Shown here: in pieces, positions 27,694 to 36,327 of the stretch
Numbering within the stretch: the stretch's first letter is position 1
Layout of the letters: each line of letters starts with the position of its first letter
NCBI GenBank assembly: GCA_034505795.1
Contig: JAPDQM010000001.1
Span: 1-64,000, forward strand
DNA length: 64,000 nucleotides
Reading direction: 5' to 3'
Origin: Thermofontimicrobium_A sp034505795
Lineage (GTDB): Bacteria; Zhuqueibacterota; Zhuqueibacteria; Thermofontimicrobiales; Thermofontimicrobiaceae
Program-made: the position numbers and the translations under genes
The notes under the pieces: model-generated
The model's input: only the letters and a program-made list of their open reading frames with translations
Told to the model about the DNA's origin: nothing
Databases searched by the model: none

Positions 27694-27728
27694 GCGAATG
27701 GGGCTATGGGTGCGCCATTCGCTTTTTT
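27694..27728 (+). terminator. intrinsic terminator
   Basis: GCGAATGG (27694-27701) pairs with CCATTCGC (27715-27722), followed by six T (27723-27728). It ends the transcript of the helical protein gene at 27166. Confidence 0.88.
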
Positions 27729-27957
27729 ATGGTTTCCACCACGAACGCAGCAAAAGGCCACTGAACTTTGAATGGTTCGTCCCGGTTGAAACTGAAAAAA
27801 TGGAAGGATGTTCAGCATAAAATCTCACATGGAATACCACTCATTTCGATAAAGTTATTACCAGGGTTTATGCATTTAAGAGCACCGGAATTCTCTGACA
27901 CTATGGTCATCGCCAGACAACGAACTTCGATGCAAACACCAAAAAAGAAGATTTTCA

Positions 27958-29508
27958 ATGAGCAAAAAATTATCCAGCGAGTGGTTTCTCATTCTCGCTC
28001 TGGCTTTTTTGAAATTGATTATTCATTTCATAACCAATACCAACTATGAGCTCCATCGGGACGCCTATCTCTATTTAGCCCAGGGCGATCATCTGGATTG
28101 GAGCTTCCTCTCGGTTCCACCCACGACGGCAGTCATTGGCAATATCACCCGATTTTTATTCGGTGATTCAGTGTTTTCCATTCGGCTGTTCCCAGCCATT
28201 ATCGGCGCAGTCTCGGTGATCATGATCGGTTTGATCATTAGAAATTTGGGTGGAAAAATATGGGCGATCCTGCTTGGCTGCACTGCTTTTATTGTGTCCC
28301 CTGCCTTCCTGCGAAGCAATACGCTGTTTCAACCCGTAGCATTCGATGCGTTTTATTGGCTGCTCAGCACCTATTTTATTTTGAAATTAATTCAAACCCA
28401 GAATCCGAAATTTTGGATTCATCTGGGCATCACCTGGGGACTGGCATTCTTGGCTAAGTACAATATCGGATTTCTGATCCTGGCTTTTGGTCTGGCGTTA
28501 TTATTCACTTCCGATCGAAAGCTGTTCTTGTCAAAATATTTCTTGTATGGTTCATTACTCGGATTGCTTATCGTCTTGCCCAATCTAGTCTGGCAGTATA
28601 ACCATAATTTCCCCGTGGTTTATCACATGACCCGCCTCCGCGAGACGCAATTGGCTCATGTCCGAGTCATCGATTTTTTAATGGCACAGGTGCTGATGAA
28701 TTTTTCTAATCTATGGGTCTGGCTTTTGGGAATGGCATTTATTCTTTTTTTTAAAGCTGGCAAAAAATATCGAGTGCTGGGCTATACCTATCTGGCCGTC
28801 GTGTTGCTTTATATTTTGTTGAAAGGCAAAGGCTATTATGCCCTGGGAATTTATCCCATTTTATTTGCCTTCGGCGGAGTCGCTATTGAAAAATATGCAG
28901 AGGGAAAATTGAGCTTTTTGAAGCCCGCTATTTTAGCTTTAATGATTTTGACGACTCTGCCATTGCTTCCGTACAGTCTGCCCGTGCTGCCGCTGGACAA
29001 AATGGTGGTGTACGGTGAAAAATCCAAGCAATTCGGCGGCGAGGGCGCGCTGCGCTGGGAGGATGGTCGCATTTATCCGTTGCCTCAGGATTATGCGGAC
29101 ATGACTGGCTGGAAAGAATTGAGCGATATTGTGATCAAGGCTTATCAAAGTTTGAGCGATTCCGATAAATCCGATTGTGTCATCTATGCCGAGAATTATG
29201 GCCAGGCTGGGGCAATCAAATATTATGCTGAAAAATATGGACTGCCAGAGCCAGTCTGTTTCAGCGAGAGCTTCTTGTTCTGGGCGCCCGATAGCGCCAA
29301 TTTTAAAACACTGATCTATGTGAACGATGATACGAACGATGTCTCCTACTATTTTACAACCGTGGAATTGGTGGGACGAATTACCGATCCGTATGCCCGA
29401 GAAAGCGGGCTGCCAGTCTGGCTTTGCAGAACGCCTCGAAATGGGTTTGAACAATTTTATGCTGATAAGGTCAAGGGCATCAAAGATCGATTCCGCAGAA
29501 GTCAATGA
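27958..29508 (+). CDS. GT39/ArnT-type glycosyltransferase, membrane
   Basis: The protein has 516 residues. About eleven transmembrane helices occupy residues 8-350, followed by a soluble C-terminal part of about 150 residues. The first external loop carries ELHRDAYLYLAQGDHLDW, the PMT/ArnT motif with the catalytic Asp. The pattern LGLIIRNLGGKIWAILLG and repeated aromatic helices fit the PMT_2 (GT39/GT83) fold. Such enzymes transfer a sugar from a polyprenyl-phosphate donor to lipid or protein on the outer face of the membrane. Acceptor and donor are unknown. No neighbour suggests a pathway. Confidence 0.85.
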   Translation: MSKKLSSEWFLILALAFLKLIIHFITNTNYELHRDAYLYLAQGDHLDWSFLSVPPTTAVIGNITRFLFGDSVFSIRLFPAIIGAVSVIMIGLIIRNLGGKIWAILLGCTAFIVSPAFLRSNTLFQPVAFDAFYWLLSTYFILKLIQTQNPKFWIHLGITWGLAFLAKYNIGFLILAFGLALLFTSDRKLFLSKYFLYGSLLGLLIVLPNLVWQYNHNFPVVYHMTRLRETQLAHVRVIDFLMAQVLMNFSNLWVWLLGMAFILFFKAGKKYRVLGYTYLAVVLLYILLKGKGYYALGIYPILFAFGGVAIEKYAEGKLSFLKPAILALMILTTLPLLPYSLPVLPLDKMVVYGEKSKQFGGEGALRWEDGRIYPLPQDYADMTGWKELSDIVIKAYQSLSDSDKSDCVIYAENYGQAGAIKYYAEKYGLPEPVCFSESFLFWAPDSANFKTLIYVNDDTNDVSYYFTTVELVGRITDPYARESGLPVWLCRTPRNGFEQFYADKVKGIKDRFRRSQ

Positions 29509-29706
29509 TGTGAAACGCCTATATCGCTACATCTATCAGTGGGTTGTCGATGATATTAGATCGATGTTTTATAACAATGGAATACTGGAATATTGGAATT
29601 TCATAAGACCTGAATGTCAATCTTCCATCATTCCACCTTTCCATTATTCCTTTTTTGGGGGTAGTCCATCCTATCATAAAACTAAAACCAATGAGGAGGA
29701 GGAAAA

Positions 29707-30060
29707 ATGTTAACCACCAAACGAGTTGTCATTGCCACCATCTGCGGATTTGTGTTTGGCATCGTCTGTATGTTATTAGCCAGCTCAAATCCCAATGAAC
29801 CAATCTCAACTGTGATGAAATGGACAATTATCTTCAGCCGCACCATGCTGGGATTCACGATCGGCATCAGCGCTATCCGTTTGAATTGGTGGCTGCATGG
29901 CATTGTTTTAGGAGCAATTGCCAGCCTCCCTATGGCAATCCCGATCATTAACCGCCCAGCTATTGCCATCAGCACGATCGTGATGGGAATTATTTATGGC
30001 TTCCTGACCGAGCTAATCACCTCGATTTTCTTCAAAGCCAAATCAGCCGCACGATCGTAG
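29707..30060 (+). CDS. small membrane protein, unknown function
   Basis: The protein has 117 residues with a strong GAGGAGGAGG site just before the ATG. It has four short transmembrane helices and the opening MLTTKRVVIATICGFVFGI. Glycine and small residues recur inside the helices (GFTIGISAI, GIVLGAIASLP, MGIIYGFLTE), typical of small uncharacterised integral proteins. No function can be proposed. It lies about 200 bp after the GT39 gene and is followed by a strong hairpin. Confidence 0.7.
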   Translation: MLTTKRVVIATICGFVFGIVCMLLASSNPNEPISTVMKWTIIFSRTMLGFTIGISAIRLNWWLHGIVLGAIASLPMAIPIINRPAIAISTIVMGIIYGFLTELITSIFFKAKSAARS

Positions 30061-30076
30061 CTTTGAATGAAGCAAG

Positions 30077-30103
30077 CCTTCGAGGTTGCTGAAACCTCGA
30101 AGG
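30077..30103 (+). repeat. perfect hairpin, possibly a dispersed palindrome
   Basis: CCTTCGAGGTT (30077-30087) pairs with AACCTCGAAGG (30093-30103) around a 5-nt loop. It follows the small membrane protein gene by 16 bp. A related hairpin with the GGTT/AACC core is at 36590-36614, so it may be a family of dispersed elements that also end transcripts. Confidence 0.65.
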
Positions 30104-30301
30104 TCTCATTCCCGAAAAGTGATGAACGCATATCAACCATAGTTAAAGACAGTTTCTTTATTCAATATTCAATTTTGATATTTTGATTTGAAGCATAATT
30201 GGTATTGATGCATACTCTGAAGAAGCAGAAAATTTGCGCTTGGCATTCAAAAAACTAGTTGCTTTTTTACTTGAAAAGCTTATATTTTAAATACAACAAA
30301 C

Positions 30302-30479
30302 ACTACTTAGTCAGATTAAAAGACGATGTGTCATCCCGAACGGATCCGTCCGCCTACTGGCGGGCGGAGAAGTGAGGAATCTGTATGTATTGATGAATTC
30401 GGGGTAAACAGATTTCTCTCCGCCGACTGGCGGATCGAAATGACACGCAAGGTGAATTAAGATAATTTGACTAAGTAGT
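30302..30479. repeat. MITE-like inverted-repeat element with TCCGCC-GGCGGA palindromes
   Basis: The outer ends ACTACTTAGTCAGATTA (30302-30318) and its inverted copy (30463-30479) agree at 16 of 17 positions. Inside them GTGTCATCCCGA (from 30328) faces TCGAAATGACAC (ending near 30445). Two inner palindromes follow the pattern TCCGCC-4 nt-GGCGG: one begins at 30349 and one spans 30419-30434. AGGAATCTG and CAGATTTCT also face each other. The whole 178 bp can fold into a long hairpin and encodes no protein. It looks like a non-autonomous mobile or dispersed repeat. Confidence 0.75.
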
Positions 30480-30661
30480 ACAAATTGACAAACAAATAGT
30501 CGACCAAGAGAACAAAATGACCAACCTTTCCCCATCCCCAAGCATGATGACAATGAGGATAATATTATTGCTCCTTGCGCCGTTGAGTTGGCTTATGTTC
30601 TGCTGGAAACCGAAGCAATAATCAGAATTCTTTTGTCAACTAAAATTCCACAATTTTCCCC

Positions 30662-30690
30662 TTGACATTGTAAAATCGTTTTTATATATT
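30662..30690 (+). promoter_or_regulatory. sigma-70 promoter upstream of the toxin-antitoxin pair
   Basis: TTGACA at 30662-30667, a 17-bp spacer and TATATT at 30685-30690. It lies about 190 bp before the antitoxin start, leaving a long leader. Confidence 0.7.
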
Positions 30691-30878
30691 CACACCGAAA
30701 AGTGAAATAGTTATGTGAAAAGAAAGAAGTATTATAGTGAGTCGATAATTTTTTCTCAATTGATATCAATAAATCTTCTTTAATTTCTTTTTGGCAGAGA
30801 GTTGGATCAAATAGGCCAATGAACTACCTGTTCCGATACTATGCTTAGAGCATTTCATTTAAGAAAATCGGAGGTAAA

Positions 30879-31079
30879 ATGCGGGCATATAAATATATAG
30901 TTGACGTAGATCAACACGGACAAATTAATGTCCCAAATATTCCTCAAGTAAAATCATCGAAGGTTGAAGTAATTATACTGCCGCTCCAAATTGATGATTA
31001 TTCCGATTTGATGAACGCATCAGAATCCTCAACTGATTTCTGGAACAACCCAGATGACGAGGTTTGGAATGACGTATAA
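30879..31079 (+). CDS. antitoxin of a MazEF/PemIK-type pair
   Basis: The protein has 66 residues with GGAGG (30870-30874) before the ATG. The N-terminal half forms a short beta pattern (VDVDQHGQINVPNIP) like the small antitoxins found before MazF toxins. The acidic C-terminus STDFWNNPDDEVWNDV is the typical toxin-binding tail with its WNNP-type motif. It overlaps the toxin gene start by 11 bp. The base composition is clearly more AT-rich than in the neighbouring metabolic genes, which suggests acquisition by transfer. Confidence 0.8.
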   Translation: MRAYKYIVDVDQHGQINVPNIPQVKSSKVEVIILPLQIDDYSDLMNASESSTDFWNNPDDEVWNDV

Positions 31080-31431
31080 TCAAAGAGACATTGTGCTTAT
31101 TCCTATTCCTTTTACTGATTTATCGAGTCATAAAAAACGTCCAGTAATTATTATTTCAAATGACTATTATAACAAAACCAATCCTGACATTGTTGTAGTG
31201 GCGCTAACGTCGAATCTTATTTTTGAAAACAAATATACCATCGATATAGATAATCATAGCCTGGAAAGTGGCGAGCTCCCCACGAAAAGCAGAATCAGAT
31301 GTGACAAAATTTATACCTTATCCAGAAATATCGTTTTAAAAAAATTCTGTAAAGTCAACAATGAGACTTTCAAGTTAATAAAGGATAAAATATGCGCACT
31401 GATTGATACTGACAATGAAATTTTGTTTTGA
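31069..31431 (+). CDS. MazF/PemK-family endoribonuclease toxin
   Basis: The protein has 120 residues from ATG 31069, which lies inside the antitoxin end; an in-frame start at 31054 is less likely. The PemK/MazF fold is evident: QRDIVLIPIPFTDLSSHKKRPVIIIS, then IVVVALTSNL, then SRIRCDKIYTLSRNIV, where the basic and Ser/Thr residues form the RNA-cleaving site. It is expected to cut mRNA when freed from the antitoxin. The region is AT-rich and lies 600 bp from a MITE-like element, in keeping with a mobile module. Confidence 0.88.
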   Translation: MTYNQRDIVLIPIPFTDLSSHKKRPVIIISNDYYNKTNPDIVVVALTSNLIFENKYTIDIDNHSLESGELPTKSRIRCDKIYTLSRNIVLKKFCKVNNETFKLIKDKICALIDTDNEILF

Positions 31432-31788
31432 AATTTGATTAGCCTTCAGATTCGATTTCCTTATCAGTTGCCGCTTTTAATGGTAAGCCGCACCAGTCCC
31501 AAACGATATTTCTAAAAACGACTCTGATTAAATTGATTAACATTTGCTTAAGATAAAGATACTGTCATCGATTTAAGAATGAACTTGGAATGTTGTTATT
31601 AAAAAAAATCATTCAATTTTCAGGCTGATTTTTTGAAAGCGGTTTTATTTTAAAACAATTTGCCCATCCAATTGCTGATTTTGTTAAATGAGTCTTTGTT
31701 AAAAAAATGATCAACAAGGATTTTGTGCCTCAAATAAGAAATGATAATAAATGTCGAATGCTGGCTTTACAAAGAAAAAGGATGAGAC
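31432..31788. other. 357-bp AT-rich gap
   Basis: There is no gene. The sequence is AT-rich with many A and T runs between the toxin gene and YjbQ. I see no clear terminator hairpin or strong promoter; the YjbQ ribosome site AAGGATGAG is at the right edge. Confidence 0.4.
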
Positions 31789-32202
31789 ATGAGATTCCAC
31801 ACCGAATACCTCTGGTTCAATACCTCTCGCAAACGAGAATTCATCAACATCACTCCTGAAGTTGAAAAAGTGCTGAAAAAAAGCGGCATCCAGGAAGGCA
31901 TGATTTTGGTATCAGCCATGCACATTACGGCTGGCGTTTATGTGAATGACGCCGAATCGGGACTGATTCAAGATATTGAGGATTGGCTGCAAAAGTTAGC
32001 TCCCGAAGGGGTGAACTATCGCCATCATCGCACGGGCGAAGTGAATGGCGATGCCCATTTGAAAAATCTGCTCATTGGGCATCAGGTGATCGTGCCGATC
32101 ACCAAAGGCGAGCTCGATCTCGGTCCCTGGCAGCAGATTTATTACGCCGAGTTCGATGGCCAGCGCCGCAAACGGGTGATCATCAAAGTGATGGGAGAAT
32201 AA
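31789..32202 (+). CDS. YjbQ-family protein (UPF0047)
   Basis: The protein has 137 residues with an AAGGATGAG site before the ATG. The family core is complete: TRKREFINIT at the N-terminus, SAMHITAGVYVNDAESGL, NYRHHRTGEVNGDAHLKNLLIG, and GTWQQIYYAEFDGQRRKRV-like ending (here GPWQQ). The conserved His and Asp residues form a small-molecule or metal site. Members show weak secondary thiamine-phosphate synthase activity; the true role is open. It lies only 6 bp before the NAD synthetase gene, so the two are co-transcribed. Confidence 0.9.
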   Translation: MRFHTEYLWFNTSRKREFINITPEVEKVLKKSGIQEGMILVSAMHITAGVYVNDAESGLIQDIEDWLQKLAPEGVNYRHHRTGEVNGDAHLKNLLIGHQVIVPITKGELDLGPWQQIYYAEFDGQRRKRVIIKVMGE

Positions 32203-32208
32203 AATAAC

Positions 32209-33954
32209 ATGGCTAAGGTTATTCGAATTGCACTGGCGCAGATCAATGTGACCGTCGGCGATCTGACTGGCAATGAACAGAAAATTAAAGACTACCTTCA
32301 AAGAGCACGAGATTTTCAGGCTGACCTCATCGCTTTTCCTGAGCTTGCGATTACAGGCTATCCGCCCGAAGATCTATTGCTCCGCCCCCAATTTGTTCAG
32401 GATAATATCAATTGCCTGCAACGGATCGTCCCTGCGACTGAAAATATCACAGCCATTGTGGGATTTGCCAATCGGGAAAAGGATAAATTATACAATGCCG
32501 CTGCCATTCTTTCGGATGGCAAATTGATCAATATCTATCATAAAATTCATCTGCCCAATTATGGCGTGTTCGATGAAGAACGCTATTTTGAAGCTGGCGA
32601 TCGCCCCTTGATTCTGGAGCTGAATGACATCAAAATTGGCATGAGTATTTGTGAGGACATCTGGATCCAAAACAGTGTGATCGAAACCCAGGCATTGTCC
32701 ATTGGCGCTGAAATTCTCCTGAATATTTCTTCCTCGCCCTATCATTCGGGCAAGGTGGAGGAGCGGGAGAATTTGCTCAAACACAATGCCGTGAACAATC
32801 GTGCCATCGTCTGCTATGTCAATCTTGTTGGGGGGCAGGATGAATTGGTGTTCGATGGGAATAGCCTGGTTTTAGATGAGCGGGGTGAAATTTTAATTCG
32901 GGGCCAGCAATTTGAAGAAGATTTGATGGTGTTCGATCTGGATGTCTCCGAGCTACAGAATATCCGTGCCAGAGATGAGTCTTATCAACAGCGAAAAGCG
33001 GATTTCGATCCACCGTTCAAAATTGAGCTGGTCGATCTGCCTGATCACCAGCGCATACCGTTCGATCAAAAGCCGAAGCTGCTGATCACACCAAATCCAA
33101 AACTTGATCCGATAATGGAAATTTATCAAGCATTAGTTTTGGGAACACGGGATTATGTGAGAAAGAATGGATTTAAAAAAGTGGTATTAGGTTTGAGCGG
33201 CGGCATCGATTCGGCGCTGACCGCTGCCATTGCTGTCGATGCGCTGGGATCAGAAAATGTCATCGGCGTGAGCATGCCATCGATTTTTTCGTCTCAGGGC
33301 AGTCTGGATGATGCGGCACAATTGGCCAGCAACTTGAAGATCAAAAATCTGGTGATTCCCATTCAGGACACGTTTGAAGCCTATTTGAAAATGCTCAAAG
33401 AAACGTTTAAAAATTTGCCGTCTGATATTGCCGAAGAAAATATTCAAGCTCGAATTCGGGGGAATATCATTATGGCGCTATCCAACAAGTTCGGCTGGCT
33501 GGCGCTGAGCACTGGCAATAAAAGCGAGATTAGTGTTGGGTATTGCACGCTGTATGGCGACATGGCGGGCGGCTTTGCTGTAATCAAAGACGTTCCCAAG
33601 ACTTTGGTTTATCATTTGGCAAATAAATTGAATGAATCACGTGGTCGTGAAATTATCCCGCACAACACGATGATCAAACCGCCATCGGCTGAGCTGCGTC
33701 CGAATCAAAAGGATGAAGACAGCCTGCCGCCATACGATATTTTGGATCCGATTTTGGCTGAGTATGTGGAAAAGGATGCCACCATCGAACAGATTGTGGC
33801 GCTTGGGTTTGATGAAGCGATCGTGAGAAAAGTGATTCGATTGGTGGATCAAAGCGAGTACAAACGTCGGCAGGGCGCGCCAGGGGTGAAAATTACGCCG
33901 CGGGCCTTTGGCAAGGATCGCAGGATGCCGATTACGAATCGGTATCGGGTTTGA
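32209..33954 (+). CDS. nadE: glutamine-dependent NAD+ synthetase
   Basis: The protein has 581 residues, normal for the two-domain bacterial form. The N-terminal nitrilase-like glutaminase has the triad Glu45 (FPELAITGYPPEDLL), Lys112 (HKIHLPNYGVFDEERYF) and Cys148 (MSICEDIW). The synthetase domain starts near residue 300 with the P-loop GLSGGIDSAL and continues with STGNKSE. It amidates nicotinic acid adenine dinucleotide to NAD+ in the cytoplasm, using ammonia channelled from glutamine. It directly follows yjbQ. The 3' flank is a long repeat-rich gap. Confidence 0.96.
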   Translation: MAKVIRIALAQINVTVGDLTGNEQKIKDYLQRARDFQADLIAFPELAITGYPPEDLLLRPQFVQDNINCLQRIVPATENITAIVGFANREKDKLYNAAAILSDGKLINIYHKIHLPNYGVFDEERYFEAGDRPLILELNDIKIGMSICEDIWIQNSVIETQALSIGAEILLNISSSPYHSGKVEERENLLKHNAVNNRAIVCYVNLVGGQDELVFDGNSLVLDERGEILIRGQQFEEDLMVFDLDVSELQNIRARDESYQQRKADFDPPFKIELVDLPDHQRIPFDQKPKLLITPNPKLDPIMEIYQALVLGTRDYVRKNGFKKVVLGLSGGIDSALTAAIAVDALGSENVIGVSMPSIFSSQGSLDDAAQLASNLKIKNLVIPIQDTFEAYLKMLKETFKNLPSDIAEENIQARIRGNIIMALSNKFGWLALSTGNKSEISVGYCTLYGDMAGGFAVIKDVPKTLVYHLANKLNESRGREIIPHNTMIKPPSAELRPNQKDEDSLPPYDILDPILAEYVEKDATIEQIVALGFDEAIVRKVIRLVDQSEYKRRQGAPGVKITPRAFGKDRRMPITNRYRV

Positions 33955-33972
33955 CGGCTTAATAACTATTTG

Positions 33973-34140
33973 GACCACGGAACCGCCAGTGGGCGGTCCG
34001 CCTTTTGGCGGAATAGAACGACCACGGAATTTTTTTGGTCTCAGAACTGAAAGGTCTCAGAAATAAAATTCTGAGGCATTTCGTTTCTGAGACAAATTAA
34101 TTTCTGATTATCATTTCTGTGGGACTGCAATTCTGTGGGA
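33973..34140. repeat. tract of doubled short motifs with two adjacent palindromes
   Basis: GACCACGGAA occurs at 33973-33982 and 34020-34029. GGTCTCAGAA is at 34037-34046 and 34053-34062 and is faced by TTCTGAGG (34069-34076) and TTCTGAGAC (34085-34093). TTCTGTGGGA is at 34115-34124 and 34131-34140. Between the first pair sit two hairpins, ACCGCC-AGTG-GGCGGT (33982-33997) and TCCGCC-TTTT-GGCGGA (33997-34012), the same palindrome class as in the element at 30302. It encodes no protein. Confidence 0.7.
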
Positions 34141-34309
34141 GGAATTTTTTGTCTTATTCAGCTCCCAATACAGACCTCTTTTTTTTTCGGTTTCTATTTC
34201 TTTCCGTTTGACGCCCTTTAATCCCGATTCTAACACCTCTTTAATTAAAGTTCAATTGAAGATAAAAAATATGAGTAAAAGTCAAGCTAAAATTTTCCCA
34301 TAAAGTTGC

Positions 34310-34338
34310 TTGCAAAAATGTTTTGATTTTTGTATATT
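34310..34338 (+). promoter_or_regulatory. sigma-70 promoter upstream of the MazG-like gene
   Basis: TTGCAA at 34310-34315, a 17-bp spacer and TATATT at 34333-34338, about 180 bp before the start codon. The leader has no recognised riboswitch. Confidence 0.6.
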
Positions 34339-34516
34339 AAATCCCAGAACATGACCATCATCTGCCAATTAATGGGTAAAGGTTTCATTTGAATAATACT
34401 CTATTTGGCTAACATAATTATTGAATTTTACCAAAGCGAAAAGCCAGTAGCCAGTAGCGAAGGGCGTAAAAGCATTACGACTAAACTCCCAATATCTCAT
34501 TAAAAAATCGAATTCT

Positions 34517-34852
34517 ATGAATCCCATTACATTACAACAATGCCAGCACCTCGTCGACGAATGGATCAACACCATCGGCGTGCGCTATTTTTCCGAATTG
34601 ACCAATCTGGCGCAATTGGTGGAAGAAGTCGGCGAGGTCGCCCGCATCATGTCCCGCACGTATGGCGACCAGAGCTTCAAAAAATCGGATGAGGAGAAAA
34701 AGCTATCAGAAGAATTGGCTGATGTATTTTTCGTGCTCGTCTGCATTGCCAATCAAACGGGCGTGGATTTGACCGAGGCGTTCTGGCAGGGGATGGAAAA
34801 ACGAACGGAACGGGATCGGGAACGACATCGGAATAACGAGAAATTGAAATAA
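34517..34852 (+). CDS. MazG-like nucleotide pyrophosphohydrolase
   Basis: The protein has 111 residues. It is a single-domain all-alpha NTP pyrophosphatase of the MazG/dUTPase-like superfamily. The metal-binding ExxE and ExxD pair is visible: LVEEVGEVARIM, then SEELADVFFVLVCIAN. Such proteins hydrolyse canonical or damaged nucleoside triphosphates to monophosphates. The C-terminal tail is short and very basic (KRTERDRERHRN). It is downstream of a possible promoter with a long leader and stands alone on this strand. Confidence 0.87.
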   Translation: MNPITLQQCQHLVDEWINTIGVRYFSELTNLAQLVEEVGEVARIMSRTYGDQSFKKSDEEKKLSEELADVFFVLVCIANQTGVDLTEAFWQGMEKRTERDRERHRNNEKLK

Positions 34853-34893
34853 TGCAAATTCAGTCACTCGGCTACTCGCAATGTGAATGCCTA

Positions 34894-36327
34894 TTAATCA
34901 AAGTAGTTCGTTACATCAAAAATTTCTATACCTTTTCCCTGTAAGCTGATTTTTAAATCATCAGGTGAAACATCTCCGACAAAAACAGCCTTTCGATAGG
35001 TTTTGAAACGCCTTTTTTTTGAAATGATTTCTGATTGCTCCTGAAATTGATTAACGATAGCGCTGGTAATCCTTTTGCTGCTCAATTTGCATTCCCCGAT
35101 CAAACATAAATCTCCTTTTTCCTGATAAGCCAGGAGATCGATTTCATTTTGCCCCCGATCCCAATATTTCCCCACAACATCAAAGGGAAACTGATTGGGC
35201 TTTTCGATACATTGTCGTTGCAGCCAATCTAAAATTAATTTTTCAAATTGAACGCCAAAGAAATTGGGCAAGTCAGCTTTCACTTTGGGGATTATTGCAT
35301 CTCCAGAATAGTTTTCCAGCAGGCTAAAATTTTTATGGACATATCGAAACCAGAAGGTCAGAAAATTATCCTTCAAATAATAGCGATTACTTTTTCCTTC
35401 ATCGCTACTGAAGACACTGGATTTTCGTTCAATCAAATCATAATAGTTCAGCAATTCATCCAGGTACTTGCCAATGCTATTCGGTAGAATTCCAGTGTGG
35501 GTAGAAATGTCGTTCCACTGAGTGAAGCCGCTAGCGATTGCCTCTAAAATTGAAAAATACCGGCCATAATTTTTACCAAATTCCTCAATCGTCAATTCTT
35601 TACCTTCATTGAAAAGAAGGCCGTCATTACGAAGTGCCAGACGTTGAATAATCTCAATGATGTCTTTGCCAAATAGATTTTCTCTTTCCATCAAATAATA
35701 ATAAAAAGGGATGCCGTTGAACAGGAGCTGCAATTTTAGCTTTTCTCCCTGATTTAATTCAGTCTGTTGAGCAAACAAGCTGTTCATTTCTGCTACAGAA
35801 AAAGGCTTGAGGATCATCTTACCTGTTAAGCGTTTGAACAATGGTTCTTTTTGATCTTCAAATAGCGTATGCATGACGGTTTGCAGGGAGCCGATGACAA
35901 TGATGTGCCCTTTGATTTTATCCTTATACTCATCCCAATATTTTTGAACGATTGAAAAGACAGAAGCATCGACATAAAGAAAATTTTGAAACTCATCAAA
36001 AACAAAGGTATAATTTTTCCGTTCCAGCGTCTGGAAAAGAAATTTGAAAAATCCGTCGAAATTGGCAAATTGCAAGCCTGAAATTTCAGGGAATTGTTGC
36101 GTCAAGAGCTCGGTGAACTCAACCAGCATGGCTTTGGGCTGTTTGCGAGAGACAAAAAAATAACAATTGGGGATATTATTTTGTTCTAGAAAATGCTTGA
36201 CCAGGGTAGTTTTTCCAATCCGTCTTCTGCCCGTGATCATGGTTAAATAGCCACCCACCGATGCGCGGGCAAGCTCATTGATCTCTCGAAGCCTGGCGAG
36301 CTCTGCTTTTCTTCCAATAAATTCCAT
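34894..36327 (-). CDS. AAA-type ATPase with DUF234-like nuclease end
   Basis: The protein has 477 residues from ATG 36327 (MEFIGRKAEL); an ATG at 36351 adds 8 residues, and neither has a clear ribosome site. The Walker A is TGRRRIGKTTLV and the Walker B region is YTFVFDEFQNF. A winged-helix segment follows (NDISTHTGILPNSIGKYLDEL). The C-terminal part shows a PD-(D/E)xK-like pattern, DRGQNEIDLLAYQE...CLIGECKLSS, typical of the archaeal-ATPase/DUF234 family. The family is widespread and mobile, and function is unknown; a DNA-related role is inferred. Its composition is more AT-rich than neighbouring genes. Confidence 0.88.
   Translation of the reverse strand: MEFIGRKAELARLREINELARASVGGYLTMITGRRRIGKTTLVKHFLEQNNIPNCYFFVSRKQPKAMLVEFTELLTQQFPEISGLQFANFDGFFKFLFQTLERKNYTFVFDEFQNFLYVDASVFSIVQKYWDEYKDKIKGHIIVIGSLQTVMHTLFEDQKEPLFKRLTGKMILKPFSVAEMNSLFAQQTELNQGEKLKLQLLFNGIPFYYYLMERENLFGKDIIEIIQRLALRNDGLLFNEGKELTIEEFGKNYGRYFSILEAIASGFTQWNDISTHTGILPNSIGKYLDELLNYYDLIERKSSVFSSDEGKSNRYYLKDNFLTFWFRYVHKNFSLLENYSGDAIIPKVKADLPNFFGVQFEKLILDWLQRQCIEKPNQFPFDVVGKYWDRGQNEIDLLAYQEKGDLCLIGECKLSSKRITSAIVNQFQEQSEIISKKRRFKTYRKAVFVGDVSPDDLKISLQGKGIEIFDVTNYFD

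Larger units (their letters stand above)
30061..30878. other. repeat-rich intergenic stretch of 818 bp
   Basis: It contains, in order, a perfect hairpin (30077-30103), a MITE-like inverted-repeat element (30302-30479), and a sigma-70 promoter (30662-30690). A palindrome ATTGATATCAAT lies at 30759-30770, upstream of the toxin-antitoxin pair, and could be an operator. Frames inside the repeat (for example the minus-strand one at 30311-30553) are not genes. Confidence 0.6.
33955..34516. other. 562-bp gap with paired short motifs and palindromes
   Basis: The left 190 bp contain motifs that each occur twice (listed as a repeat). The middle has T-rich and A-rich runs, including nine T near 34172. 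A sigma-70 promoter lies at 34310-34338. There is no gene. Confidence 0.55.

Noticed and set aside
30311..30553. minus-strand open frame in the repeat region
   Set aside because: It crosses the inverted-repeat element, so its translation is a by-product of the repeat.
34037..34140. CTGAGA-type words that resemble part of a TPP riboswitch
   Set aside because: The remaining conserved elements and a downstream thiamine gene are missing; the words belong to the doubled-motif tract.
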